A stretch of 64,000 nt of DNA, from the NCBI GenBank assembly GCA_911728435.2, contig OU452216.1, positions 4,538,342 to 4,602,341 on the forward strand, given 5' to 3'. Numbering within the stretch: position 1 is the first letter of the stretch; each line of letters opens with the position of its first letter. Position numbers and translations under genes: made by a program. Below are positions 23,022-36,312 of this stretch, piece by piece. The notes under the pieces were generated by a model. The model made no database searches. It was not told where the DNA came from and worked only from the letters and a program-made list of their open reading frames with translations. The DNA is from Apoderus coryli. Its lineage: Eukaryota > Arthropoda > Insecta > Coleoptera > Attelabidae.

Positions 23022-23812
23022 AAGTTGATTAGTTTTAGGTCAATTATAGAAACAAAGTAATTCCTCTGTCGACGTTTTGATTTTTATTAAGTCATCCTCA
23101 GGACACTAGAATACTACAAAAAGAAAAACATAAAGGGTGACTTGAAATTTACAATTAATTCTTAATTAAAATCTTTTTATATATATGAAATGATATGAAA
23201 GAAACACGTCTACTCCACAATATATATATATATTTTTATATATTATAAATAAGTTTGGGACATGGATTAAAAATCAGTTTATCTGCCTCCATGTCCTTTT
23301 TGCAATGCTTTGTACTTGTTGTTTTGCTTTATACTGTAATTATGTATTGTGTTGCAAATAAACGGATTATTATTATTATTAATTGTTAAATACACAAATA
23401 AAAAAAAATATTAAAAAAATATATAAAAATATAAATAAATATAAACATCAAGACATGTTATGTAATTTTTTTCCCTTTGTTTAAACACAGATAAAACTAC
23501 ATACTAGAACGGGTTCTCCATAATACTCACGTGAACAATTTGTTTCTTTTGTCAATATTTTCAATTGTGAAGGACATTTGTCCTTCACAACTGATCTTGA
23601 TGTTTTTATATATTTATATTTTTAAATATTTCTTTAATATTTTTTTTTATTTGTTTATTTAACAATTAATTGTAAATTTCAAGTCACCCTTTATGTTTTT
23701 CTTTTTTGTTGTATTCTAGTGTCCTGAGGATGACTTAATAAAAGTCGAAACGTCGACAGAGGAATCACTTTGTTTCTATAATTGACCTAAAACCAACCAA
23801 CTTCAATTTACA
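23022..23812. mobile_element. Inverted pair of Penelope-like element ends
   Basis: Arms of about 150 bp (23022-23165 and 23660-23812) are inverted copies. Each carries the phrase CCTGAGGATGACTTAATAAA followed by a GTCGAAACGTCGAC-type core. Stem-loops ending in 'GAAACGT' are typical of Penelope-like retroelement LTR-like ends. The spacer is AT-rich and has no RT or GIY-YIG coding sequence. A perfect palindrome around GTGAAGGACATTTGTCCTTC lies at about 23565-23590. This may be a dimeric 5'-truncated Penelope-like insertion. Confidence 0.5.
23722..23757 (+). ncRNA. Candidate hammerhead-type core in the Penelope-like end
   Basis: CTGAGGA, a stem GACTT/AAGTC closing an AATAA loop, then GAAAC follows the order of a hammerhead core (CUGANGA, stem II, GAAA). 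A single U sits between the first box and stem II, and stem III plus the cleavage triplet are not clear. The left arm copy (reverse strand, about 23070-23100) has lost the GAAA. Hammerhead motifs are known in Penelope-like elements. Activity here is doubtful. Confidence 0.3.
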
Positions 23813-24081
23813 AGTTTATTTTATTTTATTTTTGCTAAAATATTTTGGTTCTTAAAAAAATTGCATATTATTTATATTTCATTCAATTCAACTGATTCAA
23901 GATCTGGCAACAATCAAGAAAAAATACGAGAATCGCGGATTATAATAATTTTAAATAAATATAATATATATATATATATATTTGTCAAAAAATTATTACG
24001 CTAATTTGTAGACATATAGATCCAAACAAAACATATAAAACATAATAATAATTAATACTATACACTATATTATATTGTACA
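23813..24081. other. AT-rich spacer with a (TA)n run
   Basis: Simple (TA)n at about 23964-23981; otherwise no feature seen. Confidence 0.5.
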
Positions 24082-24870
24082 CCCAATAAACACACGTACG
24101 TAAAAAAAACGTTTAAATTTACTAATAACGTTTAATTAAAATCGTGTTTTTATTACGTAGAATCTACTCAAAAATGTCGCGGTATTAAACGTTACATACA
24201 ACGTGTAAAGAAAAACGTTTTATATTGGTGAATAAATAACAACTTTGTGTGGTGTTCAAAACACGTCAAAACTACGTTGGTAATAATATTTTTAAAACGT
24301 TTTCAGAACACATCGAATACACGTAGAAAATAAACGATACATACACGAATTTTATTGTTAGATATTTATTTTTAAACAACGTTTCTAAAGAACATTGAAT
24401 AAACGTGTACTTGTATTTTTAAAACAATACATTTATTGACGTATATTGTAAAGATTTTTTAAAGTTTTTTTAGTGCGGCATGTAAAAGTTTCAATAAATC
24501 GTTTAAAAAATCAAGTTGGTAATTATTTTTTAGGTCAATACTCGCAAACGTCAACTTTAATTTTTAGGTGCAGTTGTATACATGAAAGTTTAAATATAAC
24601 TGCACCTAAAACTTAACTTTATATTATTCTATTTGCTAATTAATATAAAACTAGAAGCCTACAGTGGGTTTTGATACTTCAATAAAATGGAATATTAACC
24701 TAAAAGTTTCCTTAAGTTAGATTTTGGTCAGAAATGTTCGTATTTAAAACGTTGAATTAAAACGATGTTGTTTTGTACCAAACTAAAGCGGTTATTTTTT
24801 AAACGAACACGTTTAATCAACCAATGACACGTTGATTGTACGTTTAAAAAACGTGTGTGTGTTTACTGGG
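24082..24870. mobile_element. Non-autonomous DNA transposon, CCCAGTAAACACACA family (copy 2)
   Basis: Begins CCCAATAAACACACGTACGT and ends with the inverted partner ACGTGTGTGTGTTTACTGGG. Both flanks are dense with ACGTTT/AAACGT words, as in the copy at 1777-3718, but the middle differs and is shorter (789 bp). It contains a small inverted pair around TTTAGGTGCAGTT/AACTGCACCTAAA (about 24563-24610). No transposase. Confidence 0.75.
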
Positions 24871-24959
24871 CAGGTACATCGGAAAATAAATAAATAACTT
24901 CATTAATTAAGATACTTAAAGTAAAATAATTATATATTATACAATTATACGTGATAGAA

Positions 24960-25050
24960 GCCGGGCGCGTGGTCTAGTGACTAAGCGCACTAGACTTGAG
25001 CAGACTGTTCCGGTATGTAGTTGGTTCGAACCCCGAACCCGCTGCATGTA
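24960..25050 (+). repeat. tRNA-derived SINE head
   Basis: GCCGGGCGCGTGGTCTAGTG supplies an A box (TGGTCTAGTGAC) and GGTTCGAACCCC a B box about 50 bp later, the spacing of a tRNA promoter. The acceptor arms do not pair into a cloverleaf, so this is read as the 5' head of a SINE, not a tRNA gene. The body runs directly into the LINE fragment that follows. Confidence 0.6.
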
Positions 25051-25084
25051 GCTGCTCACGCGAGTAAATAAAAATTCACTGGAT

Positions 25085-25250
25085 GATGGTAAATTGCCAA
25101 GGTGCAGAAGTCTCTCAATGATGATAGAATAGATAGAAGTGCAATTGGACGATAGTTTGAAGCTTGATCCTTATCGCCAGCCTTGTGCAGAGGAATAATT
25201 ATAGATGTGTTAAGGCATTGTGGAAAAATTCTATATCTGTACAATGCCAT
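25085..25250 (-). pseudogene. LINE RT fragment (Jockey/CR1-like)
   Basis: On the minus strand: RIFPQCLNTSIIIPLHKAGD, then NYRPIALLSILS, the first RT blocks of Jockey/CR1-like LINEs. It is truncated on both sides: against a SINE head at the low-coordinate end and against a mariner fragment at 25250. Confidence 0.8.
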
Positions 25251-25255
25251 CTTGC

Positions 25256-25510
25256 TCGTGCACCTTCAATTTGCGATCGTTCATAACCAATTTGTGAGTT
25301 TTTTTTGACGTTTTCTGGAATAAAAGCCTCATTTGGGACTCCACTGCACTGTGCCTCGTTTAAATTCATTCAGCAATCCACTTCTCTACCATCTGTCTCG
25401 ATGGACCAGAGTTCAGATAATCTTTATCAAGCCATTGTTTTGTTTCCACTGTATTTTTTTCATCAAAAAGTAATGCTTCACCAATAGGCAGACTGCCGTC
25501 AAATTTATAC
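25256..25510 (-). pseudogene. Mariner transposase N-terminal fragment (second mariner family)
   Basis: On the minus strand: TVETKQWLDKDYLNSGPSRQ followed by MVEKWIAE, then after a frameshift KKTHKLVMNDRKLKVHE. This is the N-terminal double helix-turn-helix of a mariner transposase ('W..FK.GR' type) from a family clearly different from the copies at 4195 and 55030. The catalytic domain is absent; the fragment stops at the junction with the LINE scrap. Confidence 0.72.
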
Positions 25511-27023
25511 ACGTATCGTTTGAAGGTTAGCACTAAATAAAAATCATATGGAAAAAAATCTAGTAACGCCATCTATGTGTCATCCTATGGCCTTTTTGAA
25601 TGTCTATATTTCCCTCTTTTTTATTCTTGTAATAGATTATTTATATTGGTCTCGCTTTTCGCTGTGCACGGCATTTGACACCTTTGCCAGTGCTTCTGTC
25701 TTCTGTCACACCAATTGCGGCTATTATCATACATGTTCTTATGCAGATGAAGCGTGCTTCAAAGGGTTTTCATTTATAATTCGATGGGCAACGCTGCCAC
25801 TTCGGCATATTATACCCAATATACGAGTATAACTAGATACAACCACCTGACGGCCGGCTGTCGTTCTTCATATAAACATAGTTGCCACCGTGTAATAGCA
25901 CTACGCATAGCATACGAATCTTACCATTTAAAAACCAGGATGCTTCATATAGATGCAGAACAGGTCAAATGGAAAATTAGAGTATATGACAACGCTTGGC
26001 GAGGGTATTATATACATTTATGTTGTATATTATAATTATTGTTTTGATTCTCTCTATCTCTATGACACAGTCGCAAATTTTTAGTGCTATGAGTATTCTT
26101 TATTTAATTATTTACAATTCGGGCTGCTTACAGTTTGATATTTTGATTACAAATTAGTTTTTTTATTTAGCTGCTAGAGTTCACTAACACTATTTATAAC
26201 ATATTTAGCAATTTATATTCATTTCCGTTTTTCCGTCAATGCCAGGAACTTTTCCTCTGGAAACTTACATTATTAGTGAACGTTTTCGAAGTGTCGCAGA
26301 GTTGTTTTTAAATAATTGATGGGACCACTTCGTAGAAGTCTCCTCTAAATAAGTGATGTCACTGTACCGACAGACAACAAAGCATTATTCGCATGTGTAT
26401 ACGTCAGCTTTTATTTTGTTTTGTGACGAACGTTATTAAATATTTTAGTGGCTTTTCCTCTGCAGAAAGGAACTATGGTCGTTTACAGTTTTTGTTATTT
26501 TATTTTGATGAATACGTAGTGATGCTTTTATTATCAATAACATCATTAAATGGTAGAATTACTTATACAGGGTTTCAAAACGACGCAGCAATAATAATTA
26601 AGGGGGTGATTGTCCAGGATATTTCTTGAAAAAAAGTTTCCATAAACATAACCGGACAAAGAAAACTTTGTATTGTAGGAAGGTGATCGAAAAACGTGAA
26701 GAGGGCTACGGATAAAAGTTATATTATTAGTGGAGGTACGATATTTTCTGGAAGTTTTTGGTGCTCCACACAAGAGTGGATTTATTTTTATAACTGTATT
26801 ACCTTTTCACACCAATATAATCTAATATAATATACTTATATGAAGCGAGTTAATGGTAAAAAAAGTAAAAACACTATTCAAGAGGTTATCGGCGTTGACC
26901 AGAGCGTAGTAAAGATACCAATCGACATCGCAAATACGACTTCTTTGATCAGTTTTTCTAGGTAATCTTTTCGTTTCGTGAAATCCACAGTTAGATTTTT
27001 TTTCCTTCACCCCACTACCCCAG
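25511..27023. other. Gene-free stretch
   Basis: About 1.5 kb without a supported gene. TATACAGGGTTTC occurs near 26567, suggesting a decayed TACAGGGT-type element. Several 60-95 codon open frames lack domain motifs. Confidence 0.4.
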
Positions 27024-28491
27024 ATGAGATCTCCAGAGTTGCCAGGAAAACTTGCAGGAAAAAATCCTAGCGGTTTGGATGGTATTCCGGGTAATGTAGT
27101 TCTGGCCGTTGTTGATATCATTGCAGGGCCGTTGTCCCTGATAGTTAACAGAAGCTTTGAGGAGGGTGTTTTTCCGGAACGTTTAAAAAAATCAAAAATT
27201 ATTCCCATATATAAAAATAAAGGAGATCCTAGGGATATAAATAATTACAGACCTTTGGCATTACAAAACCAGTTCAGTAAAATCTTTGAATCTTTATTTA
27301 ACAATGGACTTAATGATTATCTGGAAAAACATAAACTGCTTGCTCACAGATTTAGAAGCAATCGGTCAACAGAGACAGCTCTGAGTCAGGCTTTTGGTCA
27401 CTTGTTTCATGCCCTTAATAACAGGCAAATGGTGGCTGGTATTTTCTTTGATCTGAGCAAGGCTTTTGATACAATAGGTCACAAGCTTCTGCTTTCAAAA
27501 TTGGAGGATGTTGGAGTGCGTGGAACAACGTCTAAATGGATAGGAAGTTATCTCATGCATCGTACCCAGCAAGTAGAGATTGCGGGCGTTCGTTCAGGGG
27601 TGGGAATTGTGAGCAATGGGATACCACAGGGCTCATGTTTATCGCCAATTTTATTTAATATATTTATTAATACCCTGCCGGACGTTTTGGGGGTTTTTGG
27701 CCTGCCCGTTCTTTATGCGGATGACACAAGTGTCCTTGTTTCAGCCGGGGATGAGAGTGGGTTGGTACGGTCTGCTAATGCCCTAGTTGGCGCGATGCAC
27801 AGATGGTACGAACACAATGGACTGTCTTTCTCCCAATGTCCATATGAAATAGGAACATGGACCGAAGTTATTTAATAAGAGCCAAAGATAAATCTATTGA
27901 GCAGGTCAGTAGCACCAAATTCTTGGGAATATATACAGACAATAAATTGACCTGGAGCCCGCATATAGACGCTGTAGTAAAGAAATTGTCCAGCTACATA
28001 TTCCTAATACACAACATCAAAAATACTGTCTGATACAGTCTACCTTAATGTATGGTGTTATATTTTGGGGGGAGCGAGTGGGATTGCGAGGGTGTTCAGA
28101 ACTCAAAAAAGGATCATCAGAGCGATGCAGGGAATCTCTCAAACTACTTCCTGTAAGGACCATTTATAAAATTAAAGTTAATGACATTCCCTTTACTATA
28201 CATGTACTCACTTATAATACATATAAAAAAACAAAATGAAATATTGCCTAAATCAGAAGATATACATAGTCACAATACTATAAATAAAAATAACTTGGTA
28301 TTACCATTCTCCAGATCAACTACTGGCCAAAAGAACCCTAACTACATAGGTGTTAAATGTTTCAATAAAATTGTAAAAATACAAAAGTTTCAAAACATTT
28401 CTATCAAAAAATTGAAACTGGAGCTGAGAACCTTTTTTATAGAGAAATGTTTTTATTCTGTACACGAGTTTTTAAATTATACTAATGAATA
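27024..28491 (+). pseudogene. LINE with nearly complete RT domain (CR1/Jockey-like)
   Basis: A 283-codon open stretch covers RT in order: NPSGLDGIPGNVVL, SKIIPIYKNKGDPRDINNYR, IFFDLSKAFDTIGHKLLL (first Asp), NGIPQGSCLSPILFNIFIN and PVLYADDTSVLV (intact YADD). After 27840 the frame breaks. SSTKFLGIYTDNKLTWSPHI (about 27900-27965) and a C-terminal part (28181-28491: NYIGVKCFNKI, FFIEKCFYSVHEFL) follow in other frames, with a deletion around 28030-28050. The tail is AATAAATAAATAAA at about 28617. The endonuclease is missing. Its subfamily differs from the other LINEs here. Confidence 0.9.
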
Positions 28492-28639
28492 GTTTTAAGT
28501 CCGGAATTATAGCGGGTTATGTATGAATATTATTGTTTTTGTGTTGTATGTAATATTATTGACTATTCCATAATGTGACATGTCATATTGTATATTGTTA
28601 TCATTCTGAGGAGCAAAGAATAAATAAATAAAAAATAAT

Positions 28640-31602
28640 AAATACCTAAGTAGTACCTACCTGGTATCACACGTTTGAGGCCATCCAACACCTAAGGTAT
28701 GATATTTCATTCTATAATATACTTGGCATGCTTTTCTACCGCTTCAGCTTCAGCAAAGATTAATCTACACAATAGATAGTCAGCCCAATGCATTAAAATC
28801 AGAACATCTCTAAGTATGCCTGCCACTACGTGGCGTAGACTAGCGTGTATAGCATAGAGCAGTGTTGTCACAGCCAGAAACCGTTTTGTAGTTTATTAAT
28901 ATCAGAAACAAAACGCAACGTGTAACAATTATTTACATCATTTGCAACAGATATGCACCGGCAATGCTGTATTGTCAGAGAGAGAAATTGATGAAATTCT
29001 GTATTAATCTGGAGGGGATACGCAGGGAGGGTAGAAAAAAAAAACAAGCGAATGTGGTGTGTGTCGTGCTGTTGCCAATTCGTCGGTAAAAGAAACACAC
29101 AGGGTGATTTATTACAAGTACAGTATTAAAATAAAAGCCTAATCTCTATGAATTAAATTTAATATAATAATATTTAATCCATGTCATACATGTTTCAAGA
29201 CTAGACCAGTCCCATGATCAGTGGCGAACAATCGTTAAATGAAAAGCTTTTAGATAGAAACATACTTTTGACTAAATATTTCACGTAGACAATGTGGCAA
29301 AGATGTAACAAGATTGTTGTAGATCTTATAATACCTATAATAAAAAAATTATCAGTGCTACCTATATTATATTAGGTATACCTATTATAATAGTCTGTCT
29401 CTTCTTCAGGTATAAGTTCCACTTTATCGGTTTAGGTACTTAAATTTTACTTCTTTTTAATGTTTCTTCGGGTAAATAATAAGTTCGGTAGGAATAGGGC
29501 TTTGGGTATCAAACAAAAAAGATAGAAAATAGAAATTTGATATAGGGGTAGTTCTAAGCATTTACAAGTTTGTGACGTGTAGCGATTTTCGATGCCGCCC
29601 CCGGAGGTATACATGAGGGCGGCGCAATGCCGTTTTAAATATCTCGTTTCGCTTTCTTGGAAAATAAAAAATTATAACTGATAACTGAAACTTAGTACTT
29701 AATACGTGGGCGTAAGAGGTAAGCTCACTTCACAGGTCTCTATTAATGAAAGAAAGTTAACATTTTGAGCATCTGCGTAAAATTAAATGTATCCGTTTGG
29801 TGGGTAGTTTTGATTACAATAAGTCGGTGCCAAGCCCAAGCCCGAAACAAAATAAATCTATATTTACCTACTACCTATTTGGCTTGGTACCGACTATTAT
29901 GTGCATTGTTGTCTTTTGAATGATATTTGTATTTTGTTATTTTTCGTATTTTTTATTAGTTCTTTTGACAGCTCTGGTGTCATCAATACACCTGTATCCC
30001 GAATTGCACCAAATTGCGATGCTATTGAACAAGCATATAATCCTAAATATAATATTCTTTTTGAACTACCTGTATCTCGAAAACCAAGCCGTAGCGGACC
30101 CATGTACATATGAAATTTGTATCTTAAAATTAGTCAAAGAATCACCCTTTAAAGTTTGTACAAGTACTTATGCAACACCCTGTATACATAGATACTTTGA
30201 TTTGCAAATTGCAAATCTGTCAAACTAGGTAATGCTGTTTTTTTTATTTACTTTCAAATATGGTGTTATGTAATTGTATTCAAATTAAATGTTTGGGGAT
30301 GATATTTACGAGTTTTATTTTTTTATATAGAGAAACTGTTATTCAGTTTTTAAGGATCAATCTGAAGCAGACGATTGTACTTGTTAAAACATGAAAAAAG
30401 TTATTGTCGTGATACTTTTAACACCCTGTTGGTGGGTTTTTAAAGCTTTTTACGAAACGTGTTCACAATACAATCTACATAAATCGTTAGTTTTTTAAAG
30501 TTTTATGATCATTGCACAAAAACCAATATTAGGGAGACTGTAAGTTTTTTTTCAATTCGGCGTTGCAGAATTTGAACCTAATTGTGATAATTGTGTTATT
30601 TTACTAGTATAGATATTTTTGAGTAAATTAATTCGGTTATAATCGATGAGTAGAATCTTTGGAGTAAAATACATTTCACAAAAACCCTGAACCATATTTC
30701 TCAATAGATTTAAATTTTCATTAAAAACAGATTAAAAATTCTAATTTTTTACATCCTGCATTTCGAAACCGTATTTTTTTAAATAATTATTGTCATGCTG
30801 GAAATTTCAATCCTTATTTACTTCAGCAACTTGTAAAAAGCACAGCCTTTTTAATATTAACATTTCTTAAAATCGATATTACGCGATAACGATGACTTTC
30901 TATCAATATCACAGAAGGATACATTTATTACGTATATAATTTGTTAGATTTTACATCTCCGAATTGAAACACACGCAAAAAATGTGCATAAAAAAGTTAG
31001 GGTAGCATTTCACGCCTGTATGCCCCTTTAATTTACCCGCCTCTGAGATTTATTTTTTCATAATGTTAAAGACAAGTTGAATCTGCTGTTTGAGTTTGAT
31101 CCTTAAAACTGAATCAGGTAATAACCGGAAGTCCTATCTATAACGCCAAATTTCGTTAATTTAAATATAACTTTTTGATGCATCCTTATATCCGAAATTT
31201 AAAATTAAATGACTAAAATAATATTATTTTCGTCATTTAAAATTATTGTCTAAAACATTTAATAAACCAGCCCTGTATATTTATACTATTATAGTAATTT
31301 CTTTTATTTTCGTCCATACACATTAATCTTTGCGTAGATAGGTATACGTATACCATATAATTTTACATTAACCGACAAAAAACACTGCTGCACAGTAGTA
31401 CATATATGATACCTATAATATAAAAACAAACTCCCACCTCGTAGGGGAAAGTATACTCGTCCTTGTCTAACATTGCCCATATGATTATTTTATTTCAACA
31501 CAATACATATAACGCCATCTAGAATTTCCATGGTTGCATGTTTTTCTAATAGATGTAGCTCGTGTCGAGACAGTTTCAATTTTTGTTTTATTTCCCATAT
31601 AC
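28640..31602. other. Gene-free stretch, ~3 kb
   Basis: No supported coding region. A 30-bp segment at 28755-28784 is the exact reverse complement of 31603-31632. GC-richer islands occur at 29580-29630 (GCCGCCCCCGGAGG). CACCCTGTATAC at about 30176 and CACCCTGTTGG at 30422 look like ends of decayed TACAGGGTGT elements. The GGTAATAACCGGAAGT motif lies at about 31117-31132. Confidence 0.45.
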
Positions 31603-31623
31603 GCTGACTATCTATTGTGTAGA

Positions 31624-31989
31624 TTAATCTTTGGCTTCAGCTATGTGCTTTGCTTGTTTGATTTTAGGCCTCTTTTCCTTTGCTAGCTGCAAAAAGCTTC
31701 GAGGTTGTGCTGGACTGTACCTGAATATAGAACACCTCCCGGTTGCTGCCCCGGTGAGACATAGAGCCGCACTCTGCCACAGGCTGACACCACTATTTTG
31801 ATAGTACTTAACGCTTTGGGTGAATATTGCTTTGCTGAGGTGTCGACGGCGAAGGTCTACCTGTCGTTTGTCGCCAGAGTGTCGGATAGGAATTGGAGTT
31901 GAGCCCACGTACCATCCGGGCTCCGCAGTGAGCAAACCTAGTTGATTTCTCATATTTTTGTGACAAATGAGTGGCAACAAATACCGCAA
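31624..31989 (-). CDS. Unclassified 121-codon open frame, GC-richer than its surroundings
   Basis: The frame starts at ATG 31989 (minus strand) and ends at 31624-31626. It is Arg/Ser/Gln rich (DKRQVDLRRRHLSKAIF, AQPRSFLQLAKEKRPKIKQ). Base composition is visibly less AT-rich than the flanks, which argues against random AT noise. The last coding bases overlap the 30-bp segment shared with 28755-28784, so at least the end belongs to a dispersed repeat. No domain was recognised. It could be a fragment of a retroelement polyprotein or a fortuitous frame. Confidence 0.25.
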   Translation of the reverse strand: MRYLLPLICHKNMRNQLGLLTAEPGWYVGSTPIPIRHSGDKRQVDLRRRHLSKAIFTQSVKYYQNSGVSLWQSAALCLTGAATGRCSIFRYSPAQPRSFLQLAKEKRPKIKQAKHIAEAKD

Positions 31990-32714
31990 GACGCGGTTGC
32001 TTCTTTAATTGAATCTATGGAGGAAATACTCGATTTAAGGTGTTGTAGAAGGAGAACGTCTTCAATAGCGTTATTAATTTTGACAGTGACAGAATAGATT
32101 TTGACGATTGAGAACAAATACTACTACTTTGACATTTTGAACTGAGGTGATACAAATTAAAAGAGTTTACGGTTTACCTCTAAATTATCTATATACCCTG
32201 TTGTAAATATCATAGTACGCCACTGTTGTCTTGTCAATTTACTAACTCTTTCGTTGCCTTGTTTTCCAAAAAAGTTTTCGACAACGTAACACGATAATCA
32301 TTACCGAGGAAATATAATGCAATTTTTTCAGAATTTCCACAAAATGCGCATAACGATGAATTCTTTTTTCTTTTTGTATCATTTTGCGATTTTCATCGTG
32401 TTTCAGTTTTCATTATTCCGCTCCAAAAATTGGAAGTAATTACTATTCCTTTATTGGTATCTGAACACACAAAAATAGAATAATAACCATAGCAATTATC
32501 GATTTCCTCCCCTTGTTGAAATGTGTGCTCGTGCACAATAGTGAAATCAGTCTTAATTTATGTTATGGTATGATGGAAAATTAAGATCAAGATAAGACAA
32601 AGTTTTGTTTTAAAATGGAAGTTACGTTATAGTCTTTTAAATGAAGTTGGTCAGGTAACATGCTGTCATCTCAAACGACAGTGATCAACTGATTCCTGTT
32701 CTCATCAATTTTTC
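31990..32714. other. Gene-free stretch
   Basis: No coding region, RNA gene or element ends recognised. Confidence 0.4.
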
Positions 32715-34211
<1,497 letters not shown>

Positions 34212-34224
<13 letters not shown>

Positions 34225-34290
34225 AGCTTTTTTGTTGCTGTATTACCCGTTATTTCAACATGTTTGTTCCAAAGGAGTTTACTATCTAAA
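34212..34290 (-). pseudogene. Small LINE C-terminal scrap
   Basis: The minus strand reads FLDSKLLWNKHVEITG, the 'FLDSKLxWxxHI' block of Jockey/R1-like LINEs. It is wedged between the linker of the previous LINE and an RTE-like fragment on the other strand. Confidence 0.55.
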
Positions 34291-34464
34291 AACATATCTC
34301 CTGAGCTTTTTAAGGAAAGAGGACCTGTGATATTGGAACATGCTCATGTTCTAATAACCAAAATATGGAACACCGAAGGCAAACCTGCTGAAATGCGCGA
34401 TGCCTCAATTGTCACTATATTTAAGAAAGGGGACAGGTCCGTATGTGGAAACTATCGTGGGTGA
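34291..34464 (+). pseudogene. RTE-like LINE RT fragment, 5' part
   Basis: ISPELFKERGPVILEHAHVL, then ITKIWNTEGKPAEMRDASIV and FKKGDRSVCGNYRG are the first RT blocks of RTE-like LINEs (the 'DAxIVxIxKKGDxxxCGNYRGISLL' signature). It stops exactly at NYRG, where a minus-strand Jockey-like fragment begins. The second half of the same type of RT lies at 34852-35215. Confidence 0.85.
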
Positions 34465-34781
34465 GATACCACGATGTCGCACATCTTCTGTTGAATCAGG
34501 GAATGATCAATCTTATCGAACGCCTTGGAAAAGACAGCCGGAATTACATCCTGCAGGAAAGTGGCTAGATTGGTCACCGTAGAACGACCCTTAATGAACC
34601 CATGTTGCTGGTAAACTAGCCTATGTTTTATTTGCCCAAATAGCTTATTGTGCAGAGCAATTTCAAAAACCTTTGCGAAATTAGGAAGAATTGAAATAGG
34701 TCGATAGTTTTCGATTCTGTTAATATCTCCCGATTTATGTATAGGAAATATACGAGCTTTACTGTTCCAAAAGGCCCACAT
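34465..34781 (-). pseudogene. Jockey-like LINE RT fragment inserted between RTE pieces
   Basis: The minus strand gives PIHKSGDINRIENYRPISIL, then HGFIKGRSTVTNLATFLQDV and SKAFDKIDHSLIQQKMCDI. These are RT blocks 1-4, just the ones missing from the LINE at 32715-34224. Both ends are abrupt. At the right junction CCACATTGTGTT is present twice, 14 bp apart (about 34776 and 34803). Confidence 0.85.
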
Positions 34782-34851
34782 TGTGTTGGTATATGGGAAT
34801 TACCACATTGTGTTTTAGACCCAGTACACCCGACATGACGGCGGACTGAGA

Positions 34852-35269
34852 GAACCCTTTCCAATAACAACTGACGTAAAGCAGGGTTGTAGCATTGCAC
34901 CGATTATGTTTTCGATGTTTGTGGGCCCATTAATTCAACTTGTGAAGGATGAACTACCGGAGGAAATCGAGTTCGTCTACAGATTTGATGGCGGCGGACT
35001 CTTCAACCTTCGTAGTTTTTGAGGAGCAGCGTCGACGGCATGAGGATGCAAAGAAACAGCATCGCAAGGACAGAGAACGCATCAATGTGGCAGCGCATCT
35101 ACAACATCCGATAAATGGTGGTGATTGCGTGTGTCAATTTTGTGACAAGGTTTGCTGCTCGACGACCGGTCTGTATAGCCATCCTAGAGTTCACAACAGA
35201 AATCCTGGGTTTGGAATAATTCATACTCGTTTGCGAGTGAATGCTGATGATGATGACTATCTTGGGTGA
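34852..35269 (+). pseudogene. RTE-like LINE, 3' part with C-terminal zinc-finger-like motif
   Basis: 34852-35022 reads EPFPITTDVKQGCSIAPIMF, then DELPEEIEFVYRFDGGGLFN (RT block with QGC and the typical LFNLR end of the palm insert). From about 35010 another frame gives EEQRRRHEDAKKQHRKDRER and CQFCDKVCCSTTGLYSHPRVH, the C-x2-C...H-x3-H finger near the C-terminus of RTE-like proteins. The YADD segment between them is deleted. The frame stops at 35267-35269. Confidence 0.83.
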
Positions 35270-36312
35270 TTCCTAGATATTTTACTTCAGACTTCGCATA
35301 TTTAGAAGCGAATATAATTGTGGGTTTCGCTGATTTATGTGCATGTTAATATAGTCAATATTTTCAAACGCGTCAGTCTTTTCTGAAAAGTAAATTTCCC
35401 AGAGATAAAAATTGACATACTGAATTCTGATTAACTTCGTTCTTTGATAAGAATTTCTTTATTTCATCCCGTTTTTTATGCCTTTGCTTTTTGCCAGCGG
35501 GAAAAGCTAAACCCAAATGTGCCTGCTTATTTCGTTTCCTACAAGGGGGAGTTTGGCAAGCCCTATTCCCTAGACGCATGAATTTGTAAAAAGGGAAATT
35601 TTCCGCTTTCGAAACGGCTTTAAACTGCTTCGTACATTTCAAATAAAACACAGACTAAAGCTTCCAAGGTGAGGTCGTTTTTTTTAATATTATCCTTCAA
35701 AGCAAAAGTAGGAACGATTTCAATATGTTGGGTATTAGGTATATGACGGAAATATTTATTTATTTTATGTGACTACCTACTTTCTGTTGTAATAATTTCT
35801 ATTGAGTTTTCAAAGCAAAGAAAATGAGCAACAATTTTCTGTAACTTTGTGGAAATTAAGAGTCTCTTTGAAATAGAACACGACATTGTTTTTTCGAGAA
35901 TATTGCGCTGATTTTAATAACAAGAAGGTTTAATGAGAAAAATAAGGAGACAAACAGAACTGAAGTAGATAAAAAGAATGAGATATATTTGCGCAGCTTA
36001 TATTAAATTAAGATCCTTTTTACACTGTGCTCTCATCCTGGATGAGTAATTTAAGTTTCTAAACTTTTAAAACTCTTGACTTGAAACATGGACATTGTCA
36101 AACTTTTATGAAATTTCTCAAGCACACAATACAGGTTGGAATTGCGATGAGTTTCCTGTGAAGTTTAAATTAGAAAAGCAACCGGTAGGCTGAGAATGGA
36201 GCAATTTTTTAATGATTTCATTATAATGCGAATTGAAGCATTGTTACGTATATGTATTTTGGCACAAGATGTTAAAGTCTTTTTGTAAATAACGGTTTTT
36301 CTTACTTAAATC
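35270..36312. other. Gene-free stretch
   Basis: About 1 kb with no supported coding region or element ends. Confidence 0.4.

Noticed and set aside
22703..23032. 109-codon open frame
   Set aside because: No recognisable motif, no codon bias, and its 3' end overlaps the Penelope-like inverted arm.
24960..25050. Possible tRNA gene
   Set aside because: A and B boxes are present but the acceptor and anticodon arms do not pair into a cloverleaf, and a LINE fragment follows directly. Treated as a SINE head.
25548..26035. Two overlapping 93-94-codon open frames
   Set aside because: No domain, signal peptide or splice-consistent structure was convincing, and the Cys/His content shows no zinc-finger spacing.
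26822..27208. 128-codon open frame on the minus strand
   Set aside because: It overlaps the antisense of the well-supported LINE RT at 27024 and has no motif of its own.
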